DNA from: Jeotgalibacillus salarius
Lineage (GTDB): Bacteria > Bacillota > Bacilli > Bacillales > Jeotgalibacillaceae
NCBI RefSeq assembly: GCF_004405125.1
Contig: NZ_SORX01000001.1
Location: 181,560 to 245,559, forward strand
Direction: 5' to 3'
Length of the DNA stretch: 64,000 bases
This document shows, piece after piece, positions 25,582-34,351 of this stretch. Within the stretch, counting starts at the first letter, position 1. Each line of letters opens with the position of its first letter. The notes under the pieces were generated by a model. It was not told where the DNA came from. It saw nothing but the letters and a program-made list of their open reading frames with translations, and did no database searches. The position numbers and the translations under genes were made by a program.

Positions 25582-25887
25582 TTACTGTTGTTTTTTCAAA
25601 TGATAAACTTCCCTTTCAAGGTTTGCTACCTTACTGATCACAAACGTCAGGTCCTCCTCAGTCTTACGGGTCTGTTCAATCTTCTGAGAAGTCATCATCT
25701 CAAACTGTCCCCCAATACCATCAAGCCTGTTGTCGATGAATTCAAGACGTTGATTGGTCTGACTCATATGCGTATTCATTTCCTTCGTATCAAGTTCCAC
25801 ATTTTCAAGGCGATTTTGCATCGCATCAAGGCGTATCATAATGTCTGCTTTCATCTCAACAAGAAAACCCATGACTTTATGATCCAT
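25582..25887 (-). CDS. Small coiled-coil protein, function unknown
   Basis: 101 residues, predicted almost wholly helical with heptad-like spacing of Leu, Met and Ile (MIRLDAMQNRLENVELDTKEMN, RLEFIDNRLDGIG, DLTFVISKVANLEREVYHLKKQ). It is probably a coiled-coil oligomer. No enzyme motif, membrane segment or signal peptide. I do not recognise a family beyond generic small coiled-coil proteins of Bacillus. The start at 25887 (ATG GAT CAT) follows GGGAGGTG with 6 nt spacing. It sits alone between a family C array and the flagellin gene. Confidence 0.75.
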   Translation of the reverse strand: MDHKVMGFLVEMKADIMIRLDAMQNRLENVELDTKEMNTHMSQTNQRLEFIDNRLDGIGGQFEMMTSQKIEQTRKTEEDLTFVISKVANLEREVYHLKKQQ

Positions 25888-25976
25888 CTTATTCACCTCC
25901 CTTTTTAGTTATTATAATCTTATATTACGCATGATTCAAACTAAATAATAGACTATAATAATAGATTGTTAATCTA

Positions 25977-26019
25977 CAAAAAAACTGTCAAACCAATTCA
26001 AAACTCAATGGTTAGACAG
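25977..26019 (-). terminator. Terminator of the 26-kb flagellin gene
   Basis: On the minus strand CTGTCTAACCA pairs with TGGTTTGACAG (one T-T mismatch) around a 13-nt loop, followed by TTTTTTT. Confidence 0.85.
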
Positions 26020-26040
26020 ATTCTATAATTGGTCCACTCT

Positions 26041-26853
26041 CTATGGCTGCAACAATCTCAACACAAACTGTGACTGCTGATTGGCTTGAGCGATCATTGC
26101 CAATGCGACCTGCGATAGCAGGGAGCGTTTGGTCATTTCCATCATTTCTTTTGCCATGTCAACATCTCGTATTCGTGACTCTGCAGAGGTGAGGTTCAGT
26201 GAAGAGTTTGTTAAATTTGAAATGGTATGACCTAATCTATTTTGATAGGAACCCATGCGAGAACGTTCAGATGAAACTTTGCTCAGTGCTTGATCCAATT
26301 GATTAATTGCATCCGTGGCATTGTCATGAGAAGTCAGATCAATTGCATCTACTCCTAAAGCATTAGTCCGCATATCTTGAAATGAAATATTCATTTGCTG
26401 CCCTTGATTTGCACCAATTTGTAACGATACGCTAGTACTTGATCCATTCAGCAATTTTTTTGTATTAAATTCAGTTGAATTTCCTATACGATCGATCTCT
26501 GCAGCTAATTGATACATTTCGCTTTGCATCGCTTCTCGATCGCTTACTATATACGTGTCATTAGATGCTTGAACAGCTAGCTCTCTCATCCTTTGAATAA
26601 TCGCATGTGTTTCATTCAATCCACCTTCAGCGGTCTGAATCATAGAAATGCCATCCTGTGCGTTTCTAGACGCCTGGTCCAACCCACGAATTTGAGCACG
26701 CATCTTTTCAGATATAGCAAGTCCTGCTGGATCATCTCCGGCTCGATTAATTCGAAGACCAGTCGATAACTTTTCAATCGACTGATCTAATAGCATCGAC
26801 TGCATAGAAAAATGACGATGTGCAACCATACCACTCGAATAAAAATTCAACAT
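26041..26853 (-). CDS. Divergent flagellin paralogue
   Basis: 270 residues with the conserved flagellin D1 parts ([56 protein letters not shown]-terminal [39 protein letters not shown]). The D0 ends are unusual: the first 20 residues (MLNFYSSGMVAHRHFSMQSM) lack the normal xIxxNIxALNT pattern and the end reads FVLRLLQP instead of VLQLLG. It may be a minor or specialised flagellin, or one decaying in D0, where filament packing occurs. The start is ATG 26853 (or GTG 26856) behind a G-rich site. No CsrA-type leader hairpin or clear SigD promoter is seen. Confidence 0.88.
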   Translation of the reverse strand: MLNFYSSGMVAHRHFSMQSMLLDQSIEKLSTGLRINRAGDDPAGLAISEKMRAQIRGLDQASRNAQDGISMIQTAEGGLNETHAIIQRMRELAVQASNDTYIVSDREAMQSEMYQLAAEIDRIGNSTEFNTKKLLNGSSTSVSLQIGANQGQQMNISFQDMRTNALGVDAIDLTSHDNATDAINQLDQALSKVSSERSRMGSYQNRLGHTISNLTNSSLNLTSAESRIRDVDMAKEMMEMTKRSLLSQVALAMIAQANQQSQFVLRLLQP

Positions 26854-26994
26854 CACTCTTACACCCCCCCACCCTCAATTTTCTCATTGTAACGTGATTA
26901 ATTAAATATTATTACTTCTCATCGCTAACTTTACTACCGCACATCATGTTACAGCTGTTACTGAAGTCAAATACTACAAATCTAGAGGCTATTC

Positions 26995-27195
26995 TTACAA
27001 TTTTATATCGATCGAACCACCTAGATGTGGTTGTGCTGCCTGTTGAATCGCCGTTGCGCTTGATGAACTCAGTAATTTCTGTAATCCCTCTGCCTGCTGA
27101 TCCATATTCCCCATACTCTTTTTCATTAAAGCAACTGATGCTCCCTGCTGCAGTTGCCCCTGACTCATCGCCATAGACAATAAAGCAATATCCAT
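26995..27195 (-). CDS. yjfB: YjfB-family putative motility protein
   Basis: 66 residues matching the YjfB family (DUF of putative motility proteins): MDIALLSMAMSQGQLQQGASVALMKKSMG at the start and the hallmark ending AQPHLGGSIDIKL. In Bacillus subtilis yjfB belongs to the SigD regulon; its molecular role is unknown. The ATG follows GAAAGGAGAATAAAAG, a good site. A longer overlapping frame in another phase (26912-27325) is a shadow. The gene lies between the fliT terminator and the divergent flagellin, and is probably its own transcription unit or cotranscribed with that flagellin. Confidence 0.88.
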   Translation of the reverse strand: MDIALLSMAMSQGQLQQGASVALMKKSMGNMDQQAEGLQKLLSSSSATAIQQAAQPHLGGSIDIKL

Positions 27196-27273
27196 CTTTT
27201 ATTCTCCTTTCTACTAAATCACAATTTAATATATGAATTAAAAATTCTTGAGTAATACTTTCTTCAAAATCAT

Positions 27274-27315
27274 TCAAAAAAATCTGTTCAAACGATTTAA
27301 TTCCGCTGAACAGAT
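27274..27315 (-). terminator. Terminator of the fliD-fliS-fliT operon
   Basis: On the minus strand ATCTGTTCA pairs perfectly with TGAACAGAT around 16 nt, followed by TTTTTTT. It lies 22 bp after the fliT stop. Confidence 0.87.
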
Positions 27316-27336
27316 CCTTTACCACATATGTCTTTA

Positions 27337-27684
27337 CTATTTTCGTTTGTCATAAAAAGTACCATCACGGTTTACCTGATCATACGGGTCAATATATTTT
27401 TTTACGTTTGTTTTCTTCGCACGCAGCCCATGAATGTTGTCTTGAATGACCGCTCGATTTTTAACTAAACCTTCTTCTATCTTATTGTTAATTTGCATAA
27501 TTTGATTTGACATTTCACGTTCTTCTGTCGTAAAAGGTTCTTTAATCAAAGGCAATATCTTTTCACGTTCATCTAATAATTGATTTACTTCACTTGTCCA
27601 ATCGTCACGTGTTTCCTCTGACCCATCAAGTATGATGTTATAAATAGACTTTGTGATGTTCAGACATTTTTCTACCACGCTCAT
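27337..27684 (-). CDS. fliT: Flagellar protein FliT
   Basis: 115 residues, helical and charged, with MSVVEKCLNITKSIYNIIL at the N-terminus and ERETSNQI-like helices after it. FliT is the export chaperone of the filament cap protein FliD; the family is poorly conserved, and the call rests on size, composition and position as third gene of fliD-fliS-fliT. The ATG at 27684 overlaps the fliS stop by 4 bp (ATGA), so the longer frame into fliS is rejected. A terminator follows. Confidence 0.82.
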   Translation of the reverse strand: MSVVEKCLNITKSIYNIILDGSEETRDDWTSEVNQLLDEREKILPLIKEPFTTEEREMSNQIMQINNKIEEGLVKNRAVIQDNIHGLRAKKTNVKKYIDPYDQVNRDGTFYDKRK

Positions 27685-28082
27685 GCTTGGTTTCCTGCAC
27701 CAAATTGTTTTTGTCGTTGGGTCTGTATAACAGTCTTCCATGTATCACGAAGCTGAGTAACCAAATCTTCAACTTCATCTAGGATAACCACATCATTCTT
27801 TACGTTCGCTTCAGTTAATCTGTTATTAATATAGTCATACATTACCATCAAGTCTTTAGAGACGGCAATATCCATATTCAACGTCACCATGAATTCTCGA
27901 ATAATATTATGAGCTTTTTGAATGAATTCGTTTCTTTTTTCAATATTACGATCATCAATAGCAACTTTTGCTTGATTGATAAATTTGATACAACCGTTAT
28001 AGAGCATAAGAGTTAACTCTCCAGGACTTTTTGTTGTAACACTATTTTGTTGATAGGCAGCGTAGGGATTTTTTACAGCCAT
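27681..28082 (-). CDS. fliS: Flagellar export chaperone FliS
   Basis: 133 residues of the FliS family: MAVKNPYAAYQQNSVTTKSPGELTLMLYNGCIKFINQAKVAID. It is a four-helix protein that binds the flagellin C-terminus in the cytoplasm, prevents premature polymerisation and delivers it to FlhA. In Bacillus subtilis it also works with FliW. It lies 36 bp after fliD and overlaps fliT by 4 bp. A second, more divergent FliS is encoded at 48 kb next to another flagellin. Confidence 0.95.
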   Translation of the reverse strand: MAVKNPYAAYQQNSVTTKSPGELTLMLYNGCIKFINQAKVAIDDRNIEKRNEFIQKAHNIIREFMVTLNMDIAVSKDLMVMYDYINNRLTEANVKNDVVILDEVEDLVTQLRDTWKTVIQTQRQKQFGAGNQA

Positions 28083-28118
28083 TTAAACACTCCTTAATTA
28101 TGTTAATACTTTCTTACT

Positions 28119-29660
28119 TTACATTTGTTGCCCGCCACCAAAAGCATTCATAAGATATGTTGATTGCTGGTTTGCTTTTTGAATGGCAGCTTCCATAGCA
28201 GCAAACTGCTGATGATAACGGTTTTCCATCATATTTAAACGATCTTCAAATCGCTCGATCTGGTCGTCCTTATTCGAGATGCCCCGTCCAAGTGTAAACG
28301 TATTTCCAACACTTGTATCTCTCCCTGCACGTTCAATAATTTGCTCTCTCGTTGTTGATATTGTTTCTCTCAGTCTTCTTCCAAGCCCTTTTTCTTCAGG
28401 ATTGTCGCTATCATTGGCAAATAACTCATAAATCCCATTAGGGTCTGTAGTAATGGCAGTTCTAAGTTTTGCTTCATCGATAACTAGTTTGCCATTTTCA
28501 CGATAATCTTTCGAAGTGGTTATTCCGAATTCAGCTAGACGATTGGCCCCTGCTAGCCCTCCTACCATGCTACCCAAATCCCGTCTCATTGTATCTAAAG
28601 CTCTATTTAAAGTAGAATCTCCACGGAGTGTGCCGCTCATCGCTTTTTCATCCCATAACTCTGCTTCTTTTTCAGTTAGTTCGGATCGCTGTTCGTCTGT
28701 TAAAGGAGGGAAATCACGATACTTGGTTTCCGACGTTTTTCCTTTTATTTCTGCAATTAACTTATTGTATTCATCCGTAAATTTGACGATGGATTCTAAA
28801 ATATTCTCTGTATTTGGAGAAGAGCTAAATTTCACATCACCATTTGTTTCATCGTTAACTGTAAACTCGAAACCATTAATTCGAAATGTGTTAGAAGAAC
28901 GTTCGGTTTCTAAACCATTATAAGTGAACTTTGCATTTTTGCCGATTGAACCATTACTATTAGCTGGATCTGCAAGATTTGCGGCAGTTACGTTATCCTC
29001 ATCGAGTTTTAACGTGTTTGTAAAGAAGTCACCGATAAGGTTGATCTCTGCAACATCATTACCGTTCGCATCAACAGCGTCACCAGTATGTTTAGCAGAC
29101 ATTGACACTTTCCCAGTAAAAGAATCAAAGAACATGTCAACTGTACCTGTTTTGTTAATTTTCGAAATGAGCGTATTCATTGTTTCTTCAGCAGGATTAT
29201 AATCGATCGTTTGAGGTTCCCCGAGTGTTCCGTCGGCTTGAATTGCTTGAATTGTGATTGATTTATCTCCATTGGCTTCATGATCATAGTTAGGATCAAG
29301 CTTAGCATTTGGATCAACACCTGCTAATTCACTTTTACTTCTCATACTCGCAGCTTCAGCAACTTGTGTTACATCGATTGATCCACTCACATCACTAGTT
29401 GCTGACACACTCTTAATCGACAAGGCACTAGAACTACTGGAAATCGTTTTTTGTGAATACGTAGAAGGTCTCAAAATCGTGTCAAACGTTAGGTTACTAA
29501 AATCATTCATTTTACGATTTAGATCACGGTAATCATCTCTTTGATATTCCATATATTGTTTTTGTTGAACAATTTTATCGAGTGGAATCCGATGCGCTGC
29601 CATCATCTCTTTGATCATCGAATCTGTATCCATCCCACTTGCTAATCCACCAATTCTCAT
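28119..29660 (-). CDS. fliD: Flagellar filament cap protein FliD
   Basis: 513 residues. The N-terminal MRIGGLASGMDTDSMIKEMMAAHRIPLDKI is the FliD signature, and the C-terminal IERFEDRLNMMENRYHQQFAAMEAAIQKANQQSTYLMNAFGG is the conserved coiled region that inserts into the filament. FliD forms the cap at the filament tip under which flagellin assembles. A SigD promoter with a perfect GCCGATAT lies 136 bp upstream and should drive fliD-fliS-fliT. Length is normal for Bacillales. Confidence 0.96.
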   Translation of the reverse strand: MRIGGLASGMDTDSMIKEMMAAHRIPLDKIVQQKQYMEYQRDDYRDLNRKMNDFSNLTFDTILRPSTYSQKTISSSSSALSIKSVSATSDVSGSIDVTQVAEAASMRSKSELAGVDPNAKLDPNYDHEANGDKSITIQAIQADGTLGEPQTIDYNPAEETMNTLISKINKTGTVDMFFDSFTGKVSMSAKHTGDAVDANGNDVAEINLIGDFFTNTLKLDEDNVTAANLADPANSNGSIGKNAKFTYNGLETERSSNTFRINGFEFTVNDETNGDVKFSSSPNTENILESIVKFTDEYNKLIAEIKGKTSETKYRDFPPLTDEQRSELTEKEAELWDEKAMSGTLRGDSTLNRALDTMRRDLGSMVGGLAGANRLAEFGITTSKDYRENGKLVIDEAKLRTAITTDPNGIYELFANDSDNPEEKGLGRRLRETISTTREQIIERAGRDTSVGNTFTLGRGISNKDDQIERFEDRLNMMENRYHQQFAAMEAAIQKANQQSTYLMNAFGGGQQM

Positions 29661-29795
29661 TTAGATCACATCCAATATAGTTTATTTATGAACATTACAT
29701 AGAAAATTTTCTTTATTATATATGTTTTTCTGGCCGTCAGTTTACAAAAAGTTAATTTCTACCTACTGTTACCAAACTTAACCTCTTTAAATATA

Positions 29796-29822
29796 TATCG
29801 GCATGTTAGTAATAAAGTTAAA
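29796..29822 (-). promoter_or_regulatory. SigD promoter of fliD-fliS-fliT
   Basis: On the minus strand TTAA-N15-GCCGATAT; the -10 octamer matches the flagellar sigma consensus exactly. It lies in the 304-bp gap between flaG and fliD, which otherwise holds only a weak G-rich hairpin near 29910-29950 that may end flaG. Confidence 0.75.
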
Positions 29823-29964
29823 TTATTGCATGTGAAACACCTAATAAGTTGTGAAATTTGATAGTTGTTAATAATTCCATGTTATTATCTTGTGAAGAAT
29901 CACTCATAAAAAATACAGCCCACCAACACGGCTTTAGAAAGAACCGTAATGAAGGACTGATCCA

Positions 29965-30351
29965 TTAAATTTTTTTATCTACCATCAATCCCATATAATC
30001 TACCATTTTAGAAACCATATCCAGAAAGTCTTCAGAAGGAATTTCACGTATGACCTCATCTGTTTGTTGATCCACAACCCTGATCATCATACGTTCTGTA
30101 CCTTCATGCACACTGAACTTCACAGAGGTATAATTCACTTCAAATAACTTATTCGTTTGATCCACCTTACGTTGAATTTCCTGTGCCGTTTCCAAACCAT
30201 TGTTATTCAGTTTTCCTCTTTCAATTGCCTCACCTACTTGGTCCACACGACCCTCTTTAATCCCTGGTGCTTTAAACGGTTCTCTTTCCTGCACAATTTT
30301 GTTCAACAATTCTGGATTAATCGAAGCATTAGATGCCACTTGAATTTTCAT
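29965..30351 (-). CDS. flaG: FlaG family flagellar protein
   Basis: 128 residues. The C-terminal half carries the FlaG pattern: VKFSVHEGTERMMIRVVDQQTDEVIREIPSEDFLDMVSKMVDYMGLMVD. FlaG proteins influence filament length in several bacteria; in Bacillus (yvyC) the gene precedes fliD. The N-terminal part is variable. Start ATG 30351 is favoured because GAGGG lies 7 nt upstream; the ATG two codons earlier is too close to it. A SigD-type -10 lies immediately upstream. Confidence 0.9.
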   Translation of the reverse strand: MKIQVASNASINPELLNKIVQEREPFKAPGIKEGRVDQVGEAIERGKLNNNGLETAQEIQRKVDQTNKLFEVNYTSVKFSVHEGTERMMIRVVDQQTDEVIREIPSEDFLDMVSKMVDYMGLMVDKKI

Positions 30352-30381
30352 ACCCATCCCTCACTTCACATATTTCCCTTT

Positions 30382-30408
30382 ATATCGGCTTTCAGTAGAG
30401 GTTCTGAA
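30382..30408 (-). promoter_or_regulatory. SigD-like promoter of flaG
   Basis: On the minus strand an exact GCCGATAT -10 octamer lies 30 bp before the flaG start. The -35 position (TTCA at N15) is weak. The rest of the gap to pseG (30410-30901) is AT-rich with no gene. Confidence 0.6.
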
Positions 30409-30798
30409 TAATAGGAATAGATAAATTTTTAGTAATGCGATGTTATAAAAGTAGAATGCTACTTTTTAATATCCAAATAATATAAAAATTACAATCAACG
30501 TGGCAATGTATGAATTAAAATACTTATATATCAAATAGTAGCTATGGATGTTCAAGGATATTGTCGGTTAATCTTTTTTATAATTTTAATATTAAATTTC
30601 CAATTCCTAGTAGATTTCGAATTATCAATTAAACAGTTCTTTTTATTAAGTGTAGTCGTAAAGTGTATTCTACTAATACTTAGAGAATTTTAACCTACCA
30701 AACATGAACAAGTTAAGCTCTTTTTTTTTGCAGTTGTAAATATTAAGAAATTTATATTTACATACTTGTGGAAAAACATATCCTCATTCTAATTATAT

Positions 30799-30828
30799 TT
30801 AATTATTAAAAACAATGTACTGTATAAT
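30799..30828 (+). promoter_or_regulatory. Possible SigA promoter of pseG
   Basis: TTAATT and TATAAT with 18-bp spacing, about 70 bp before the pseG ATG. The -10 is perfect and the -35 poor; AT-rich surroundings make chance matches likely. Confidence 0.35.
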
Positions 30829-30901
30829 AAGAAATGATTTAGATATTAAATAGTATAAACACAGAAATAAAATAAATTTTTATAGAAATAGGTGTACATA
30901 C

Positions 30902-31969
30902 ATGAACATATGTTTCCGCGTTGATGCATCCACTAATATAGGTACAGGTCATATAATGCGTTGTCTAACCTTTGCTGAAGAACTAAGGGAAAGTGGTCAT
31001 ACAATATATTTTGTTTGCAGATTGCATCATGGGAATTTAAGTCATCTAATTGCAGAAAAAGGTTTCTTTATTTACACGCTTAAAAATTATGAAAAAAAAT
31101 ATATATCCCCTAATCAAATCAAACATGGATCATGGTTAGGTACTTCAATCGAACAAGACGCACTAGAAACGAAGAAAGTATTGCTCTCCTGTGAAGTACA
31201 ATTTGATTGGATGATAATAGATCATTATGCAATCGATAAATCTTGGGAGCAAAAAATAAAAGAACTTGTCCCGAATATTTTGGTTATAGATGACCTTGCG
31301 GATCGTGAGCATGTGTGTGACATATTATTAGATCAAAATTATTATTCTAATGCTTACGAACGTTATTATGGTCTAATTCCTAAAAATTGTAAATTATTAT
31401 TAGGGCCAGAATATGCACTACTAAGAGAAGAGTTTATTAAACTTCATGAATCAACTAAGTTAAACAGTAAACATAAAACTGTTTTAATTTTTTATGGTGG
31501 TAGTGATCCTACAAATGATACTATAAAAGCTATAAACGCAATAGAGAGTTTTGATCTTACTGTACACGTTGTAGTAGGTCCTACTAATCAAAATAAAGAA
31601 AAGATTGAAGAATTATGCATTAATAAAAACATGACTTTTCATTATAATATAAATTACATGGCAAAGTTAATGCTTCTAGCTGACTTTGCCATATGCGCCG
31701 GTGGCAGTACAACATGGGAAAGATATTGCCTTGGAACCCCTGCCGTTTTAACGGCGGTTGCATACAACCAAATTGAGCTCTGTGAAAATGTTCATGAATT
31801 GGGAATCGATCAGTACATTGGTGTACATGATTCTATATCATCAGATAGTATTAAAACAGCAGTAGAATCTTTTTTAAATATAAACGACATTACTAAATTA
31901 AGTGATAAAGCTAGAAAAATAGTAGATGGTAATGGAAAAAAAAGAGTTTCAAAATACTTATCTCTATAA
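30902..31969 (+). CDS. pseG: UDP-2,4-diacetamido-2,4,6-trideoxy-beta-L-altropyranose hydrolase
   Basis: 355-residue GT-B-like nucleotide sugar hydrolase. The N-terminal MNICFRVDASTNIGTGHIMRCLTFAEEL (His of the GxGH motif is the catalytic residue in the family), the middle VLIFYGGSDPTND and the C-terminal AICAGGSTTWERYCLGTPAV match PseG. It removes UDP in the fourth dedicated step of pseudaminic acid synthesis. It is the only pse gene on the plus strand, facing the pseI end, so it needs its own promoter. RBS AGGTG lies 7 nt before the ATG. It is AT-rich like the rest of the island. Confidence 0.93.
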   Translation: MNICFRVDASTNIGTGHIMRCLTFAEELRESGHTIYFVCRLHHGNLSHLIAEKGFFIYTLKNYEKKYISPNQIKHGSWLGTSIEQDALETKKVLLSCEVQFDWMIIDHYAIDKSWEQKIKELVPNILVIDDLADREHVCDILLDQNYYSNAYERYYGLIPKNCKLLLGPEYALLREEFIKLHESTKLNSKHKTVLIFYGGSDPTNDTIKAINAIESFDLTVHVVVGPTNQNKEKIEELCINKNMTFHYNINYMAKLMLLADFAICAGGSTTWERYCLGTPAVLTAVAYNQIELCENVHELGIDQYIGVHDSISSDSIKTAVESFLNINDITKLSDKARKIVDGNGKKRVSKYLSL

Positions 31970-32009
31970 AAAACACCCGATGAGTAATGATACTTTATTC
32001 ATCGGGTGA
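31965..32009 (-). terminator. Terminator between pseI and pseG
   Basis: CACCCGATGA pairs perfectly with TCATCGGGTG around 15 nt. On the minus strand it is followed by TTTTTT, so it ends the pse operon. On the plus strand it could also end pseG, although no U-tract follows there. Confidence 0.88.
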
Positions 32010-32019
32010 TTGATTGAAA

Positions 32020-33066
32020 CTATAAAAATTTAATAGGATCCCCAAAGTTAAAATCTTTCTCTGCTTCTTTACCCAATAGATTTTTGTAGTATTTAGGCTT
32101 CATTCCAAATCCTGGTCGAACTACACGAATATTCTCGGGAGTATATCTATCACCCTTTTTGATATCTTTTGCAGCGTATATCGAACGTCTAAATTGCAAT
32201 GAGTTCTCTTCAGCTTTTGTAGGACCGTATTTCACAGTACCTAGTGACTTCCAAGCTCTTTCGGTTTCTTCTACAAGCGCCTTCATCTCACCTGGTTCCA
32301 TAGAAAACGCAGCATCTACTCCTCCTTCAGAACGGTCAATCACAAAATGTTTCTCAATAACAGTTGCTCCTAATGCGACACTTGCTACAGACACACCAGT
32401 TCCCATTGTATGATCCGATAAACCAACATGACAATTAAATAATTCTCTCATATGAGGAATTGTAGAAATATTAGTATTCTCTGGGGTAGCAGGATAAGTA
32501 CTTGTACATTTTAAAAGAACGATGTCATTACAACCAGCCCCTCTTGCTGCACGAACAGTCTCATCAAGCTCTGCTACAGATGCCATACCTGTAGAAATAA
32601 TCATAGGTTTACCTGTTGATGCTACTTTTTCAATTAATGGTATATCGTTATTTTCGAAGGATGCTATCTTATAAAATGGTACATCTAAATCCTCTAGAAA
32701 ATCAACTGCCGTTTCATCAAAAGGTGTACTAAAGGGAATTAGTCCAAGCTCTTTTGCACGTGTAAATATGGGCTCATGCCACTCCCAAGGGGTATAGGCT
32801 TTACTATATAATTCATACAAAGACTCACCATTCCACAAACTATTGGGATCTTTTATTACAAAATCTCCACTTTTCACTTTCAAGGTTAAAGTATCTGCGG
32901 TATAAGTTTGTATCTTTAAAGAATCTGCACCTGTTCTAGCAACAGCCTCGACAATCTCTAATGCTCTGTCTAGTGATTGGTTATGATTACCAGACATTTC
33001 TGCAATTATAAATGGTTTATGTCCTGGGCCAATTAAACAATCAGCAATACGTATATCTTTATCCAT
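32020..33066 (-). CDS. pseI: Pseudaminic acid synthase
   Basis: 348-residue NeuB/SpsE-family synthase that condenses 2,4-diacetamido-2,4,6-trideoxy-L-altrose with phosphoenolpyruvate to form pseudaminic acid. The TIM-barrel part (FIIAEMSGNHNQSLDRALEIVEAVARTGADSLKIQTY; GLSDHTMG; VIEKHFVIDRSEGGVDAAFSMEP) is complete, and the C-terminal SAF antifreeze-like domain (RRSIYAAKDIKKGDRYTPENIRVVRPGFG) is present. The ATG at 33066 follows TTGGAGG and overlaps the end of pseH by 8 bp. It is less AT-rich than its neighbours. A strong terminator follows. Confidence 0.95.
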   Translation of the reverse strand: MDKDIRIADCLIGPGHKPFIIAEMSGNHNQSLDRALEIVEAVARTGADSLKIQTYTADTLTLKVKSGDFVIKDPNSLWNGESLYELYSKAYTPWEWHEPIFTRAKELGLIPFSTPFDETAVDFLEDLDVPFYKIASFENNDIPLIEKVASTGKPMIISTGMASVAELDETVRAARGAGCNDIVLLKCTSTYPATPENTNISTIPHMRELFNCHVGLSDHTMGTGVSVASVALGATVIEKHFVIDRSEGGVDAAFSMEPGEMKALVEETERAWKSLGTVKYGPTKAEENSLQFRRSIYAAKDIKKGDRYTPENIRVVRPGFGMKPKYYKNLLGKEAEKDFNFGDPIKFL

Positions 33067-33604
33067 TTGTAAAAGCCTCCAATAATACTTGCTTATTATA
33101 TTTCCAATTTTTTTTGAACTGGGCAAATAAATAAACATCTATTAACTTATCTTCTCTTAAAATATGCTGAAACAATAACCCTTCTTGTTTAAAACCAATT
33201 TTATTATGATACTTAAGAGATATATCATTAATACTCAACACTTGGGCAGATAATTTTCTAATATTTAATTCATCAAATATATAATTTAAGGCGTGGTAAG
33301 CTAATAAGGAACCCAATCCTTTTTTGTACCTATCACCAATATAGAATCCCCATTCTGCAGTTTGATGATAAGTATTAATTTTATTAATCTGAACTATACC
33401 TCTTGGTTTTTTATCCTCAATAAATATTTTAATTTCACTGTTTTCATCAGAATCCAAATAATCAAACCACTTTATATGTGAATTCCACTCAATTTCTTCA
33501 TTATTAAACATCAGTTGACGAATTTCAGGACTATTTCTCCATGTATAAATTAATTGTAAATCCTCTTCTGTAACGGAGCGTAAGTAACTATTGAATTCAA
33601 GCAT
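33059..33604 (-). CDS. pseH: UDP-4-amino-4,6-dideoxy-N-acetyl-beta-L-altrosamine N-acetyltransferase
   Basis: 181-residue GNAT acetyltransferase. The RimJ/PseH-type core is visible: LIYTWRNSPEIRQLMFNNEEIEWNSHIKWFD, GFYIGDRYKKGLGSLLAYHALNYIFDELNIRKLSAQVLSINDISLKYHNKIGFKQEG. It uses acetyl-CoA to acetylate the 4-amino group made by PseC. It lies 13 bp after the cytidylyltransferase gene and overlaps pseI by 8 bp, as expected in one operon. Identity within GNAT is set by the pse context as much as by sequence. Confidence 0.9.
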   Translation of the reverse strand: MLEFNSYLRSVTEEDLQLIYTWRNSPEIRQLMFNNEEIEWNSHIKWFDYLDSDENSEIKIFIEDKKPRGIVQINKINTYHQTAEWGFYIGDRYKKGLGSLLAYHALNYIFDELNIRKLSAQVLSINDISLKYHNKIGFKQEGLLFQHILREDKLIDVYLFAQFKKNWKYNKQVLLEAFTNG

Positions 33605-33617
33605 TATAACTACACCC

Positions 33618-34343
33618 TTAATTTTTCTTTTGATTTATATCTGAATTTATTTGTTTCCAATCTTTATTTCTTTTTAAAAGTTCCATAACATCACCGTTAG
33701 TAAAATTATTGTTTTTTACATATAATGTTGAAATTATTTTCTCTATTAATATGAAATCCTCAATTGTATCGACCGTTAGCCTATAGTGACTGTTATCGGT
33801 CTCACCTAACATTTGTTCTATATTGAATGAAGATTGATTTTGGTAAATGTATGGTGTAACATGTTCTCTTTCAAAATTGGATTTACCATTTAAATAAGCA
33901 GACTCTAAAGTTTCAAAAGAAAAAACCTCTGTATCGTAACCTCTGGGATATGTTCGTTTTAGAGTATTTGATACATAGTCACACTTATTATTTATAAACT
34001 GTTCGATGATATTATCAATTATATTAGGGTCAATAATAGGGCAATCAGAAGTTAGTCGCACAACGATATCAGCTTTAAATTCTCTGGCTGCTTCATAATA
34101 ACGTGAGAGCACATCGTCTTCTGACCCTCTATAAAGAGCTATAGAAAGTTTTTCGCATAAATCTACTATTGGCTGCTCAGAATCTCTTGTAGTTGTCGCA
34201 ATCACAATTTCATCAATTAGCATGGTCCGTTTAACTCTTTCTAACTGATATTCTAACAAAGACTTATCTAACACCCTTTTCATTACTTTTGCTGGAAGTC
34301 TACTAGATCCCATACGAGCTTGAATAATCGCTACAACTTTCAC
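33618..34343 (-). CDS. pseF: CMP-pseudaminic acid synthetase, SpsF type
   Basis: 241-residue cytidylyltransferase-family protein. The N-terminus VVAIIQARMGSSRLPAKVMKRVLDKSLLEYQLERV is the nucleotide-binding motif of the SpsF/NeuA group, and RLTSDCPIIDP and HYRLTVDT are metal- and sugar-binding motifs. It should activate pseudaminic acid with CTP. It belongs to the SpsF (spore-coat polysaccharide) branch; SpsF-like enzymes often fill this role in Bacillales pse operons. It lies 8 bp after pseC. Confidence 0.88.
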   Translation of the reverse strand: MKVVAIIQARMGSSRLPAKVMKRVLDKSLLEYQLERVKRTMLIDEIVIATTTRDSEQPIVDLCEKLSIALYRGSEDDVLSRYYEAAREFKADIVVRLTSDCPIIDPNIIDNIIEQFINNKCDYVSNTLKRTYPRGYDTEVFSFETLESAYLNGKSNFEREHVTPYIYQNQSSFNIEQMLGETDNSHYRLTVDTIEDFILIEKIISTLYVKNNNFTNGDVMELLKRNKDWKQINSDINQKKN

Positions 34344-34351
34344 TTCTCCAC

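Noticed and set aside
26912-27325. Open frame of 137 codons over yjfB
   Set aside because: A different frame across yjfB and the fliT terminator, Cys-rich and without a family pattern; yjfB itself is recognisable.
29905-29955. flaG terminator
   Set aside because: The stem is short with mismatches and the T-run is about 20 nt away; not convincing enough to list.
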